Assembly: GCF_014385105.1 (NCBI RefSeq)
Contig: NZ_JACRTE010000004.1
Location: forward strand, 1-64,000
Reading direction: 5' to 3'
From: Qingrenia yutianensis
GTDB lineage: Bacteria; Bacillota; Clostridia; UMGS1810
Length of the DNA stretch: 64,000 nucleotides
Shown piece by piece: positions 40,660-51,300 of this stretch. Both the position numbers and the translations under genes were made by a program. Within the stretch, counting starts at the first letter, position 1; every line of letters starts with the position of its first letter. The notes under the pieces are model-generated. The model saw only the letters and a list, made by a program, of their open reading frames with translations. It searched no databases and was not told the DNA's origin.

Positions 40660-42042
40660 ATGAAAAAAAGAATTTTGGCGGTTATACTTGCAGGATTTAC
40701 CGCGGTTTCGTGTATGAGCGGCTGCAAAAGCAAGGAAACATCAAAAACGGACGTAACAAAAATCACAATGTGGACGGCAAATTCGCACTCAAAGCTTGAA
40801 ATGGAAAATTTGGTGAACGAATTTAACCGCACAATCGGCAAGGAAAAAGGCATTGAATTTGAGTATATCATAAAGGAAAACGACCTTGCAAAACAAGTTG
40901 AAATCGCGCTTTCCACAAATCAGGCGCCCGACTTTTTCGGCGGTGTTGACCTTGAAAAGGGTGTGCAGAACGACTACATTGCGCCTATCGAGGATTTGCC
41001 CGGCGGTGACGAGCTTATTAAAAAATATGACGGCAGACTTACCGAGGGCTGGCATACATACAACGGCAAAACCTACAGACTTCCCGTATCGGTTACAACT
41101 ATGGGACTTATTTACAACAAAGATATGTTTAAATCGGCAGGCATTGTAGACGAAAAGGGCGAGGCGAAAGCCCCCGAAACCATTGCGGAAATGGTTGAGA
41201 ATGCAAAAAAACTCACCGACGCGAAAAAGAGAGAATACGGAATTATTCTTCCGCTCAAATGGTCGGCTTGGTTCGGCTACGACGTTGACAGAGTTGTTAT
41301 GCCGTCGGTCGGTTTTTCGGGCTACAATCCCAAAGACGGCACGTTTGACTATTCGGGCTACAAACCGCTTTTGGAGGCAATTATGCAGATTAAGAGCGAC
41401 GAAAGCTACTATCCCGGTGCGGAGGGCATTGACAACGACCCTGCACGCGCACGTTTCGCAGAGGGCAATATCGGTATGAAAATCGGCTATTCTTGGGACG
41501 TCGGCGTTTTGAACGACCAGTTCCCGGCAAAATGCGACTGGGGTGTTGCGCCCATTCCCACATACACCGCGGACGAAAAATATCTTCAGCCGACACAGCC
41601 GAGCTGGTCGCCGAGCATAAGCAAAAAGTCGCTCGAAACAAAGGACAAAGAAAAGATTATGACGGTGTTTGAATGGTTTGTCGGTGACGATTTGGCGCGC
41701 GAGCTTTATAAGCGCGGCGTGCAGATTCCGTTTGATTATTCGGTTATAGACGGTATTGAGCTTGGTTCGGACGTTAAAAAAGGCTGGAAGGAATTCGGTG
41801 AGCTTTTAAAAATTTCCACTGACCTTTCACCCACAATCAAAACCGACACAGACGGCAAAACCACCATTGCAAACAACTTTGTAAACAGCGTTTGGACGGG
41901 CAAAATGAGCATTGATGCGCTTATTGCCGACGCAAACAAGGTTTACAACGACGGTGCGAAAAAATACAAAGATTTGCACCCCGACTATGACACAAGCACG
42001 GTGATAAATCCCGATTACAACGTTAAAAGACAGGAAGGTTGA
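40660..42042 (+). CDS. ABC sugar importer, solute-binding lipoprotein (family 1)
   Basis: 460 residues; signal sequence with lipobox ending at Cys22 (MSGC), so it is a lipid-anchored receptor on the outer face. The fold is that of family 1 solute-binding proteins of CUT1 importers: NEFNRTIGKEKGIEFEYI, ALSTNQAPDFFGG, LPVSVTTMGLIYNKDMFKSAG, and ARARFAEGNIGMKIGYSWD. Two permease genes follow directly. The ligand is likely an oligosaccharide; it cannot be named. Confidence 0.93.
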   Translation: MKKRILAVILAGFTAVSCMSGCKSKETSKTDVTKITMWTANSHSKLEMENLVNEFNRTIGKEKGIEFEYIIKENDLAKQVEIALSTNQAPDFFGGVDLEKGVQNDYIAPIEDLPGGDELIKKYDGRLTEGWHTYNGKTYRLPVSVTTMGLIYNKDMFKSAGIVDEKGEAKAPETIAEMVENAKKLTDAKKREYGIILPLKWSAWFGYDVDRVVMPSVGFSGYNPKDGTFDYSGYKPLLEAIMQIKSDESYYPGAEGIDNDPARARFAEGNIGMKIGYSWDVGVLNDQFPAKCDWGVAPIPTYTADEKYLQPTQPSWSPSISKKSLETKDKEKIMTVFEWFVGDDLARELYKRGVQIPFDYSVIDGIELGSDVKKGWKEFGELLKISTDLSPTIKTDTDGKTTIANNFVNSVWTGKMSIDALIADANKVYNDGAKKYKDLHPDYDTSTVINPDYNVKRQEG

Positions 42043-42993
42043 TTGATTTTGAAGGTTAAAAATGCAAATCCTGCCGTACATAACGGCGGTTTCGCGTCGA
42101 GAAAAAAAGCGAAGGGGAGAATGGCGTATCTTATGCTTTCGCCCCAGATTATCGGATTTTTCGTGTTTTCGCTTTATCCCATTCTGTGGGCGGCGCAAAA
42201 AGCGTTTTATTATTACAACACAATTCCGAACGACACCCGTTTTGCGGGACTTGAGAATTTTAAAAGGGTAATCACCTCCGACCCGACGTATTGGAACACC
42301 TGGCTCACAACGCTTAAATTTGCGCTTTACAAAATGCCGGTTGAAATTATTCTTGCGCTGGTTATTGCGATATTTTTAAACCGAAACATCAAATTCAAAG
42401 GCTTTTACCGCGCGGTTTACTTTTTACCGCACATTGTCAGCGTTGCCATTGTGGGACTTATTTTTTCAAATTTGTTCGACTATTTCGGCTTTGTGAATGC
42501 AATTTTGTTAAAATTCGGAATTATAAAACAGGAGATTTCGTGGTTTTCCGAAACGTTCACTTCGCTTTCGGTGCTGGTGACGGCAGGAATTTGGTCTACC
42601 TTCGGAATAAATGTTTTGTATTTTATCGCGGCGCTTTCAAACGTTCCCGAGGAGCTGTATGAGGCGGCGGAACTTGACGGCGCGGGCGCGATGCGCAAAT
42701 TCACAAGCGTGACGCTCCCTATGATTGCGCCGGTTTTTCAGACGATACTTCTTTTGTCGCTCAACGGAACGCTCCAGACAAATGAAATTGTGCTTGCGCT
42801 TTCAAACGGCGCGCCGGCAGGCTCGACCTACACGGTGATGTCGTATCAGGTAAGCCAGTTTGTGCCCGGATTTTCCACCGGTATTGTAAATATCGGCTAC
42901 GGCTGTGCAATGTCGCTTGTCACCTCGGTGATTATGACTGCGGCGGCGGTTGTATATTCAAAATTGAGCAACAAAATGCAGAATATGTATTAA
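42043..42993 (+). CDS. ABC sugar importer permease (MalF/UgpA type)
   Basis: 316 residues, about six membrane segments, with the EAA loop EAAELDGAGAMRKFTSVTLP that contacts the ATPase. The start is TTG at 42043, directly behind the solute-binding protein stop; TTG at 42049 has better spacing to AGGAAGG and is an alternative. An N-terminal lysine-rich tail (about 20 residues) precedes the first helix. Confidence 0.93.
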   Translation: MILKVKNANPAVHNGGFASRKKAKGRMAYLMLSPQIIGFFVFSLYPILWAAQKAFYYYNTIPNDTRFAGLENFKRVITSDPTYWNTWLTTLKFALYKMPVEIILALVIAIFLNRNIKFKGFYRAVYFLPHIVSVAIVGLIFSNLFDYFGFVNAILLKFGIIKQEISWFSETFTSLSVLVTAGIWSTFGINVLYFIAALSNVPEELYEAAELDGAGAMRKFTSVTLPMIAPVFQTILLLSLNGTLQTNEIVLALSNGAPAGSTYTVMSYQVSQFVPGFSTGIVNIGYGCAMSLVTSVIMTAAAVVYSKLSNKMQNMY

Positions 42994-43006
42994 GGAGGGG
43001 AATGAC

Positions 43007-43864
43007 GTGAGTTTAAAATTAAAAAAGACGATGCCGAATTTTTTCATACATATTTTTCTTCTTATCGTCGCGCTTATTGCGTTGTTTCCTGTTGTATACG
43101 TTATAAGTTCGTCGTTTAAGAGCAATTCCGAAATTATGGTTCACCCGGAATATATTTTCCCCGTCGAGCCGACGTTTGACAACTACAAAACCGCGTTTTC
43201 GTCGAAAGATTTCAACATCGGCAGAATGTTTTTAAATTCGACTTATTACACGGTAATATGCGTTGCGGTGGTTATATTTTTGGCGTCGATGGGCGGATAC
43301 GTTTTCGCGCGCGGTGAATTTAAGGGAAAAAAGGTTTTGTTCACGCTTTTTTCGGCGCTGATGTTTGTAAATATCGGCACAATCACGATTTATCCGCTGT
43401 TTGACGTACTTAACCTTATAAATCTTTCGTCGTCGCTGTGGGGACTTATCGTGATGAAATTTTTCGGTATAAACATTGTGCAGATTTATCTTGTGCGCGG
43501 ATTTGTAAATTCGCTTCCAACCGCGCTCGACGAGTCTGCCGAGATTGACGGCTGCGGATTTTTCAGAACGTTTGTGTATATAATTTTTCCGCTTTTAAAG
43601 CCGATAATCGCAACAATCGGCATACTTGCGTTTCAGGGTTCGTGGAACGAATATCTTATGCCGACGCTGTTTACCCTGACTCGCCCCGAGCAGAGGACTC
43701 TTATTGTCGGCGTTATGGCGCTCAAAACTTCGGGCGAGGCGGCGTCGTCCTGGAACCTTATGCTTGCAGGCACCACGGTTGCGCTCATACCCGTGCTTTT
43801 TGCATACGCTGTGGGCAACAAATATTTTGTCAAGGGCATTGCAAGCGGTGCGGTGAAAGGATAA
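43007..43864 (+). CDS. ABC sugar importer permease (MalG/UgpE type)
   Basis: 285 residues with six membrane segments and the EAA loop ESAEIDGCGFFRTFVYIIFPLLKP (written in part). GTG start with AAGGAGGGG upstream, 13 bp behind the first permease. No ATPase gene is nearby; CUT1 importers in Firmicutes often use a shared MsmX-like ATPase encoded elsewhere. Confidence 0.93.
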   Translation: MSLKLKKTMPNFFIHIFLLIVALIALFPVVYVISSSFKSNSEIMVHPEYIFPVEPTFDNYKTAFSSKDFNIGRMFLNSTYYTVICVAVVIFLASMGGYVFARGEFKGKKVLFTLFSALMFVNIGTITIYPLFDVLNLINLSSSLWGLIVMKFFGINIVQIYLVRGFVNSLPTALDESAEIDGCGFFRTFVYIIFPLLKPIIATIGILAFQGSWNEYLMPTLFTLTRPEQRTLIVGVMALKTSGEAASSWNLMLAGTTVALIPVLFAYAVGNKYFVKGIASGAVKG

Positions 43865-43889
43865 ATCCGAAAGCTGAAAGAGGGAGAAT

Positions 43890-45674
43890 ATGAATAAAAG
43901 AATTTTTACGTTTATTATACTGACGGTTTTGGTTTTTGCACTGTCCGCGCCCGTTTTTGCCGACGCGGATTTAAGTGTAAACGAGAGGGGAAACGTTTCG
44001 CTTACATTTGATTTTGACCTGTCAAATCTCGGATACACAATGGTTAAAGACGGCAGCGAAAATTTTGTGCCGTACGAGGGTGCGGACGCGAAGAAATTTG
44101 CCGTTCTGTGCCTTTTGTCCGACGCGGAAATAAGCGATATTTCAGCGTTATCGCAGGACGAAATAAAAAATATGACGGTGTTTGTAACGGGCGGTGATTT
44201 GGACGATTCGGGCTACGGCAGTGCGTCGTTCCGTATTCCGTCAAAGAGCGGAGTTTACACCGTTGTGATAACAAATCCGTATTTTGACAAGATTTACAAA
44301 AGCTTTAATTTTGAAACCAAGCTTTATTTCGATTACAACGACGCGCTCACAGACGGTGAAGAGGGCGTGATTTCGTTTATCGAGGAAAACGCGCCGTATA
44401 TTCCGATAAATTACGACGCTTTTTCACTTATAAGCGAGGACGAAAAGCTGAAATTTGCAAAAATCCTCACCGAAAAAGGCGAGGTAAACAACGCGGAGGA
44501 TTTTAACGCGCTTTTTGAAAATCTTGCGCTTGAGGACGCGGTTTTTGAAACGTGCGCGGACAGTGACGTTTTAAAATACATTAAAGCGGTTAACGCAAAG
44601 GAAAATTCGTCGTTTTCGGATGGAATTTCAAGCGTGTTTGTTAAAAAACTTAAAGAAGAAAAACAGCTTGAAATTATAAATCCGCTCATTCCGTCAAAGG
44701 CGGACAGTGCGTTCAGGACAAAATTCGATTTTGCGGTTTTTAAGGCATACACCGAAAATTTTGAATATTTTGCAAGTCTTTCCGAAATTGTTGAGGACAA
44801 AAACAACATTTGGGGATTTTCGGAGGAAAGTCTTGAAACCTATAACGGTTTGGACAACAAAAATGCGGTGTTGTCAAAGCTTTTTGACTATGTTCAAACA
44901 GCGGAGGATATGGACAAATTCCGCGAAAAATTTGCAAGTCTTGCATCGGAGCAGAAAGAAAGCGAGGACGAAAAGAAAAACGAAAACAACAATAACAATT
45001 CATCATCTAAAGGTTCGTCAAAAGGCTCGTCGTCAAAGGGAAGCTCAATCAGCGCGACGCTCCCTCCCGTTCCGAGTGACAACGTGCCCGAAACGGTTGT
45101 TCCCGACACGGAAAAAAAGGCTGATTTTGCCGATTTGACGGGATTTGATTGGGCAAAAGACGCGGTTGATTATCTCTATCAAAAAGGCATTGTGTCGGGC
45201 AGAAACGAAAAGGAATTTGCGCCGTCCGACTATGTTACACGCGAGGAATTTGTGAAAATGGTAACTTGCGCAATCGGTCTTAAAGGCGCAGACGCGGAGT
45301 GCAGTTTTACCGACGTTTCGGCGGACGACTGGTTTTATGCGCCTGTTGCCGCGGCGGTGAGAGCGTCTGTTATAAGCGGAATTTCAAAGGATAAATTCGG
45401 CACGGGGCAAAACATCACGCGCGAGGATTCGGCGGTTATCATCTGCCGTGCGCTGGACTGTCAAAACGTTAAAGCGGACATCAAAAACACCGCTGAAATA
45501 ACCGACGCACAGGACATTTCGCCGTATGCGTTAAAGAGTGTTGAGCGCCTTTTGAAAATCGGTCTTCTTTCGGGATACGAAGATAAAACTTTTAAACCGA
45601 AAAACAGTCTTACAAGAGCGGAATGTGCGGTTGTAATCCGCAAATTGCTTTCGTTTTCGGAGGTGGAAAGATGA
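43890..45674 (+). CDS. Secreted SLH-domain surface protein
   Basis: 594 residues: signal peptide (about 1-25), an N-terminal beta-rich domain (about 28-145), a helical middle (about 150-355), a low-complexity linker of Asn, Ser, Lys and Gly (about 365-390), and three C-terminal S-layer homology repeats (about 415-590) with DWAKDAVDYLYQKGIVSGR, DDWFYAPVAAAVRASVISGI and SPYALKSVERLLKIGLLSGY. SLH triplets bind pyruvylated secondary wall polymers, so this protein should sit on the cell wall. It lies in the ABC operon and its stop overlaps the next start (ATGA), so both are made together. Confidence 0.9.
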   Translation: MNKRIFTFIILTVLVFALSAPVFADADLSVNERGNVSLTFDFDLSNLGYTMVKDGSENFVPYEGADAKKFAVLCLLSDAEISDISALSQDEIKNMTVFVTGGDLDDSGYGSASFRIPSKSGVYTVVITNPYFDKIYKSFNFETKLYFDYNDALTDGEEGVISFIEENAPYIPINYDAFSLISEDEKLKFAKILTEKGEVNNAEDFNALFENLALEDAVFETCADSDVLKYIKAVNAKENSSFSDGISSVFVKKLKEEKQLEIINPLIPSKADSAFRTKFDFAVFKAYTENFEYFASLSEIVEDKNNIWGFSEESLETYNGLDNKNAVLSKLFDYVQTAEDMDKFREKFASLASEQKESEDEKKNENNNNNSSSKGSSKGSSSKGSSISATLPPVPSDNVPETVVPDTEKKADFADLTGFDWAKDAVDYLYQKGIVSGRNEKEFAPSDYVTREEFVKMVTCAIGLKGADAECSFTDVSADDWFYAPVAAAVRASVISGISKDKFGTGQNITREDSAVIICRALDCQNVKADIKNTAEITDAQDISPYALKSVERLLKIGLLSGYEDKTFKPKNSLTRAECAVVIRKLLSFSEVER

Positions 45675-48289
45675 AAATTTTTAATAAATTAACGTCGGTT
45701 TTGCTTGCTGTTATGCTCGTTTTAACCGCAGTTCCGTCTTTTGCGTTTGCCGAGGGCGAGGAGTATCAAAACGACGCGCGCCTTCTTTCGGCAATGGGAA
45801 TTATTGACGGAATTTTGGGCAAAAACGAAAACGTAAATCAGATTGACGTGATATATGCCGCGTCGCGCCTTACCGGCTACAACGCGGAATTTACATACAG
45901 TGCAAATCTTCCGTACGGCGGTATTGTGCCGGGCTATGAGCATTTGAACGTTATAAATTTTGCATACATCACAAAGCTTATTGACGAGAGCGACGCGCTT
46001 TCGCCCGACACCGTTTCAACCGTTGCGTTTGCGGCAAAGGTGTTTGTCAACGCGGCAGGTTACGGCGACAAGGCGAGGGCGGTTAAAAACTACGTTTCGC
46101 TTTCGCAGTACAGAGAAATCACAAAGGGCGTAAGCGGAAAAAATCTTGATTTTGGCGCGTTTGTGACTATGCTTACAAATCTTCTTGAAGTGGACTATTA
46201 TTCCGCGGACGGCACCGACGGCGGATATATCGACTACCGCACCGAGAAGGGAAAATCGGTTGCCGCGCATTATCTTGACATTTACACCGTTGACGGCGTT
46301 ATGGAAAAAACGCATTATGCGTCGCTTACGGGTTCATACTGCGAGGACGGTTTTGTTGTTATAGACGGCACGGAATACAAAATTGACGATATTTCGCTTG
46401 TTAACCTTGCGTGCAGAAGAATTAAGGGCGCGTACAAAGACGAAAACGGCACAAAAAAGCTTATTTACGCTTATGCCGATGACGAAAAAATTATTGAGGT
46501 CGACGCGTGTGACGTCGGCGGTTACAAAAACAGCGTTTTTAATTACACCGACAAAAACGGAAAAGAGAAAAACATAAGAACCAAAACGGGAACGGTGATA
46601 ATTTACAACGGCGAAAACGTGACGGGCAGTGCGTATTCGTCAAATCTTTTCAGCTTTAACGAGGGAAAAGTAAGCCTCACAGATTACGGCGAGGGTTATT
46701 CGGTTATAAAAATCGAGGCATACAAAAACATTGCGGTCGGCGCGGTGAATGTGAGCGGTGACATTGTGACGGTCGCCGATAAATACGACGCGGACAAAAA
46801 GGTGCGTCTTGACACGTCGGGATATTTGAGCATTGAAAACGCGGACGGCGAGTGCGGTGTTGAGGGCATAAAGACGGGGTGCGTTTTGACATATGCGCAG
46901 AGCGCAAACGGCAAATTTGCAAAAGCATACGTTTCGGACAGAAAAATTGTCGGAACGGTTACCGAAAAAGAAACCGCAAACGGCAAAACTTTTGTCACCG
47001 TTGACGGCGAAAACTACGAGGTTACACAGGTTTTTGACGATAATAACAAGCTTAATCTCAACGGATTATACATTTGCTATATAAACGCGTTCGGAAAAAT
47101 CGGCGTTATGCGCACAACCAAAAATTCGGGCGGACTTTTGGGTTATCTCACCGAGAAATTCACGGGCGAAAACCTTAAAGACAGGGATATTTTAACCCTT
47201 AAAATACTCACGAACGACTCCGAGCTTGATGACACGGTTGCGTTTAAAACGGCAAAAAAAGTGACGGTAGACGGCGAGAGCGGACTAAAAGGCGACAAGG
47301 CGGAGGAGGCGCTGGAAAAATGGAGCGTTTCACAGGGCAAAACCGAGTTTGCGCCCACCGCAATTTGCTACACGCTGAACGAAATCGGCGAGGTTGTGAC
47401 AATCGACACGCCCTACCGCGGTGCGAAAGAAAGCAGTGAAACTCTCACAAGGCGCCGTTCGTCTGCGGACGGAACTATGCTTGTTAAAAATATGAATACC
47501 TTTAACGCAGGATATACATTTGACCTTAAATATTACACCGCGAAAGACGCTATGCATATAGGCTACGAAAAGGCGAGCCCCGACGAGTTTTACCACACGT
47601 CGTATCCCAACGAAAAGGCGCTTGCGCTTGATTTGTATTCGCTTGGAACAGACACGCTCCAGTGCGTTATCGCGGTTGCGGAAAGCAGTGCGAGCGAGGA
47701 TGAATATGAGGATAATTTTGCGCTGATCACAAAGGTTAGGCGCACGCTCAACAGCGACGAGGACGAAATTTACAAGGTGAGCGCGGTGTACGGCGGAAAA
47801 GAGGTTACCTTTAACACGCGCGACCTCGCGGCTCACCCGATAAGCGGAATTAAAGAGGGAAATATTGTGCCGATAAGCCTTGACTCCAAAAACAGACTTC
47901 TTTCGGCAGGTGAGGCGGTTTTCAGCTATGATAATTTCAAAAAGGGCGTTCCGTTTATCGGAAGTCAGAATTACAGCGTAAACCGAATTGAAACCGCGCG
48001 CTATGTTACGGGAACGGTTTATTCGGTGGAAACCGACGAAAACAGCGGAATTTCGTATGTTTACTACTACATTGACAATCCCGATAATTTGAGCGTGCTT
48101 ATGCTCCGAAGCAACATAAATTACACCGTTGAAAAATTAAATGACGGCACGGTAAAATACGGTGTTTTGGACGTTAACACGGCACAGGACACGGTTAAGG
48201 GATATAAAAATTTCGGACACGACGCGGACGCGGTGGTTATCCGCTATTCTTACTGGGTTCCGTCCTATTCGTTTATTGTTAAAAGATAA
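45671..48289 (+). CDS. Large secreted protein with degenerate SLH-like N-terminus
   Basis: 872 residues from ATG 45671, which overlaps the previous stop by 4 bp and gives a clean signal peptide (about 1-27, FAFAEG). Residues 30-175 contain degenerate SLH-like units: ARLLSAMGIIDGI, VAFAAKVFVNAAGYGDKA and LDFGAFVTMLTNLLEVD. The remaining 690 residues are a run of beta-rich segments rich in Tyr, Lys and Asp, with many NGK/DG turns and no catalytic motif that I recognise. Coupled translation with an SLH protein suggests a surface scaffold or S-layer-like component. Confidence 0.75.
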   Translation: MKIFNKLTSVLLAVMLVLTAVPSFAFAEGEEYQNDARLLSAMGIIDGILGKNENVNQIDVIYAASRLTGYNAEFTYSANLPYGGIVPGYEHLNVINFAYITKLIDESDALSPDTVSTVAFAAKVFVNAAGYGDKARAVKNYVSLSQYREITKGVSGKNLDFGAFVTMLTNLLEVDYYSADGTDGGYIDYRTEKGKSVAAHYLDIYTVDGVMEKTHYASLTGSYCEDGFVVIDGTEYKIDDISLVNLACRRIKGAYKDENGTKKLIYAYADDEKIIEVDACDVGGYKNSVFNYTDKNGKEKNIRTKTGTVIIYNGENVTGSAYSSNLFSFNEGKVSLTDYGEGYSVIKIEAYKNIAVGAVNVSGDIVTVADKYDADKKVRLDTSGYLSIENADGECGVEGIKTGCVLTYAQSANGKFAKAYVSDRKIVGTVTEKETANGKTFVTVDGENYEVTQVFDDNNKLNLNGLYICYINAFGKIGVMRTTKNSGGLLGYLTEKFTGENLKDRDILTLKILTNDSELDDTVAFKTAKKVTVDGESGLKGDKAEEALEKWSVSQGKTEFAPTAICYTLNEIGEVVTIDTPYRGAKESSETLTRRRSSADGTMLVKNMNTFNAGYTFDLKYYTAKDAMHIGYEKASPDEFYHTSYPNEKALALDLYSLGTDTLQCVIAVAESSASEDEYEDNFALITKVRRTLNSDEDEIYKVSAVYGGKEVTFNTRDLAAHPISGIKEGNIVPISLDSKNRLLSAGEAVFSYDNFKKGVPFIGSQNYSVNRIETARYVTGTVYSVETDENSGISYVYYYIDNPDNLSVLMLRSNINYTVEKLNDGTVKYGVLDVNTAQDTVKGYKNFGHDADAVVIRYSYWVPSYSFIVKR

Positions 48290-48304
48290 ATCGGAGGTGG
48301 TTTT

Positions 48305-51300
48305 TTGAAGTACGCAAAACGTTTTACCGCATTTGCACTGCTTTTGCTTATGCTTTTTTCGCAGTGCGTTTTTGCAAACGCTTTAGATTATGACACCGCG
48401 GACGGATTTTTGAAAAATTCCGTTATTCTGTGTGCAAAAAAGCCGTATTACTACGCAAACGGCATAAAAAATTACTTTGATTTGTCAAACAAAAAATATG
48501 CTCCGCAGTATGATGACGGTGAAATTTATGTGTCGGTAACGCAGATTAAAAAGCTTTTGAATATAGGCTACACCTATGGAAAAGCGGGCAATTTGCTGAC
48601 GCTGAAAAACGGCGGAAACACGGTTATTGTAAAAATCGGCGAGGACTTGGCAAATGTGAACGGAAAAAATGTGCGCTATACTCACCCTGCAGTTTTCAAC
48701 GGTGTGAGAACCCTTTTGCCGATAGGCGAAACGGCGCGTCTTTTGGGATTTTACGTTTACGGTTTTGAGAAAGTAACGGTAATTTCAAAATACGATATTG
48801 AAAATGCGGATTACAAAAACACCGCACTGCAAAAAGCGTCGGCAATGTTTTTTGACGGATTTTACAAAAACGGCTTTGAGGACGGCTCGGCAAAATTTCA
48901 GACGTGGTCGGACAGCGTTTCAAACGGCACTGACGGCAAGATATTTTTCGAGGGCGAAAAAAGCGGATATATAGACGCGGTGCAAAAAAGTATGGCGGCA
49001 TTTATGTTTCCGCACGTTCAGCCCGACCCGTATGAGGAGAGAACGCACCTTGAATACGACGTCACGGCGAATGTGTACGTCACCGAGGACTACAAAAACA
49101 ACGAGCCGTTCGCACTGTTTTCTATGAAAAAAGACGGCGCATACAAACGTCTTGCATACGCGTCGGCGGACAGAGAACCTATCCCCGGCGAGTGGTGCGA
49201 GATTACGTTTAAATTTATATACCGAAATGTTTACCGAAACGACATTGTGCGCGCAAATCCCACCGATTCGTTTTCGTTCGGCATAGGCACGCGCGCGAAA
49301 AACGTCACCGAAACAAGCAAAGCGTCGGGCAGAATTTATTTTGACAACGTTCGTCTTTCGTTTGCAGAGCCGTCAACGTCAAACACCGCACTGCAGCTTA
49401 TTCCGAACAGCGATTTGTCGTGGTATGTGACGGGCGACACGGTAAACTATCGCGCGGCCGGCGCGGACAAAGATGTTTTGGACGGATTTGAAAAGGTTGA
49501 GGGGCTTATATACAACCTTGATGACGAAATTGTTTACAAAAACACAATCTCGGCGAAAAAGTTTAAAAAAGACGGTTTTGACTTTGACACAAGCGGATTT
49601 TCGGGAAATTTCGCCGCGGAAATTTACGGTGTTCGCGCCGACGGCACAAAGTCGGCATTTGAATATTTTCAGCGCGCGCCGGTGAGCGAAAAAGTGTATG
49701 AGGCAGGCATCACAAAGCACCGTTTTGTCGTTGCGTCAAAGGAAACAAAACCGCAAAGCGAGCGAAACGGTTTTCCCGGCATTAACGCGACAACCGACAT
49801 AGGTATGCGTCTTGCCGACAAAATCGGCTACAGTGCGGTTCGCTATCACTATATCCGCTGGGGCGACTCCCAGCTTGAAAAGGGCACGCACACAGCAAAA
49901 GGGCAGTTTGACTGGACGCAGACAGACAAAATGGCGGAGTCGATGAGCAAAAACGATATGAAGCTTATGGTTAACATTTTCGGTTCGCCGAAATGGGCGC
50001 TACCTGCACAGTTTCAGGGCATTACGGGCGGTATGGTTGCCGGCGGTATGAAATACAACGGTTACGGTATTCAAAATCAGGAATACGTCGCGGAATACAT
50101 CAACGCGTATCTTGAGCGTTACGGCAAAATCACCGACGTTATAGAATTCTGGAACGAGCCCGGCTCGGCGTCCGCGTTCTGGTATGACCACGATAACGAC
50201 GCGGTGCTGATACAAATGCTCAAAACAACGCACGATTGTGTTGAAAAATACAACAAAGAAAACGGCACCGATATAAAAATCGCGTTTGCAGGTTTTATGA
50301 CAACACAGGAAACCTGGCTTACAAAGTTTATGTCGATTGACCCAAACAGCGAAAGCTATTACGATATTTTTTCAATCCACGGAAGCTACAGTCCGCCTCA
50401 AAAGGTTTACAACTACGCGTATGAAACACTGGGGCTTGACAAAAAAGAATGGATAAATTCCGAAACGTATTCTGCGCAGATGAACGACGGCAGAAGCAAG
50501 GAAACGGGCGGATATACAAACTACAGGCTCAATGCACTGTCGGCGCTGATGAACTATTTTTATCATATGAAAGCCGGCGCAAAGGAAATTTACGAATTCC
50601 GCGCAACGTCGGACGTGTCGGACGAATATGCTGCGGCGATATTAAACAACGGCGGAAGTATCAACTTCTGGGGACTTTCAAACGATTGCGGAACGCACAC
50701 AGAACCCCTTCCGCTTGCAGGCATTTTAAACGTTTTCTTTGACATTATGGGAAAAGATTTCACCGTTGACAAGGAATATCGGTTAGACAATTCATTTGTT
50801 GCATTAAGCTTTAAAAACGGCGGCAAAACCGCGGTTGCACTGTGGAATGCCGACACAAAATCGGCATATATGGACGAAAAAATTAAGTCCGTGATAACCG
50901 AAAACACAAAAATTATGGATTTTGAGGGTCACGCGGTGAGCGCCAACGTGTTTTTGAACGGCGAAAAGCTGTACTGGCTTGTTGACGTTGACGAAGATAA
51001 GCTTGCGGAAATTGAAAGCAAAGAAAACAGCGTGCTTAACCCGAACAATATCAAGCCTTACTACACGGCGGCGACGGCGGAGGAGGCAAAACGCACGCCG
51101 TTTGACGAACTTGAAGTTGCAAAAGGCGCGTTCACGCAGGGAAAACTGTTTGACGAAAACACGTTTGAAGTTGTAAACAATAACATAAACTGGATTGAGG
51201 ACGGCTTTAACTACGTCGGCACAGGAACGTTTAAAAACACCGCAAAGGCGGACGGATTTAACGCAAAATTTGCCGCGTCGTACACCGACAAGGGATTTTA

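Noticed and set aside
45623..45670. Upstream start for the 872-residue surface protein
   Set aside because: It would add 16 residues (starting MCGCN) inside the SLH gene and spoil the signal peptide; the ATG at 45671 has a normal ATGA overlap.
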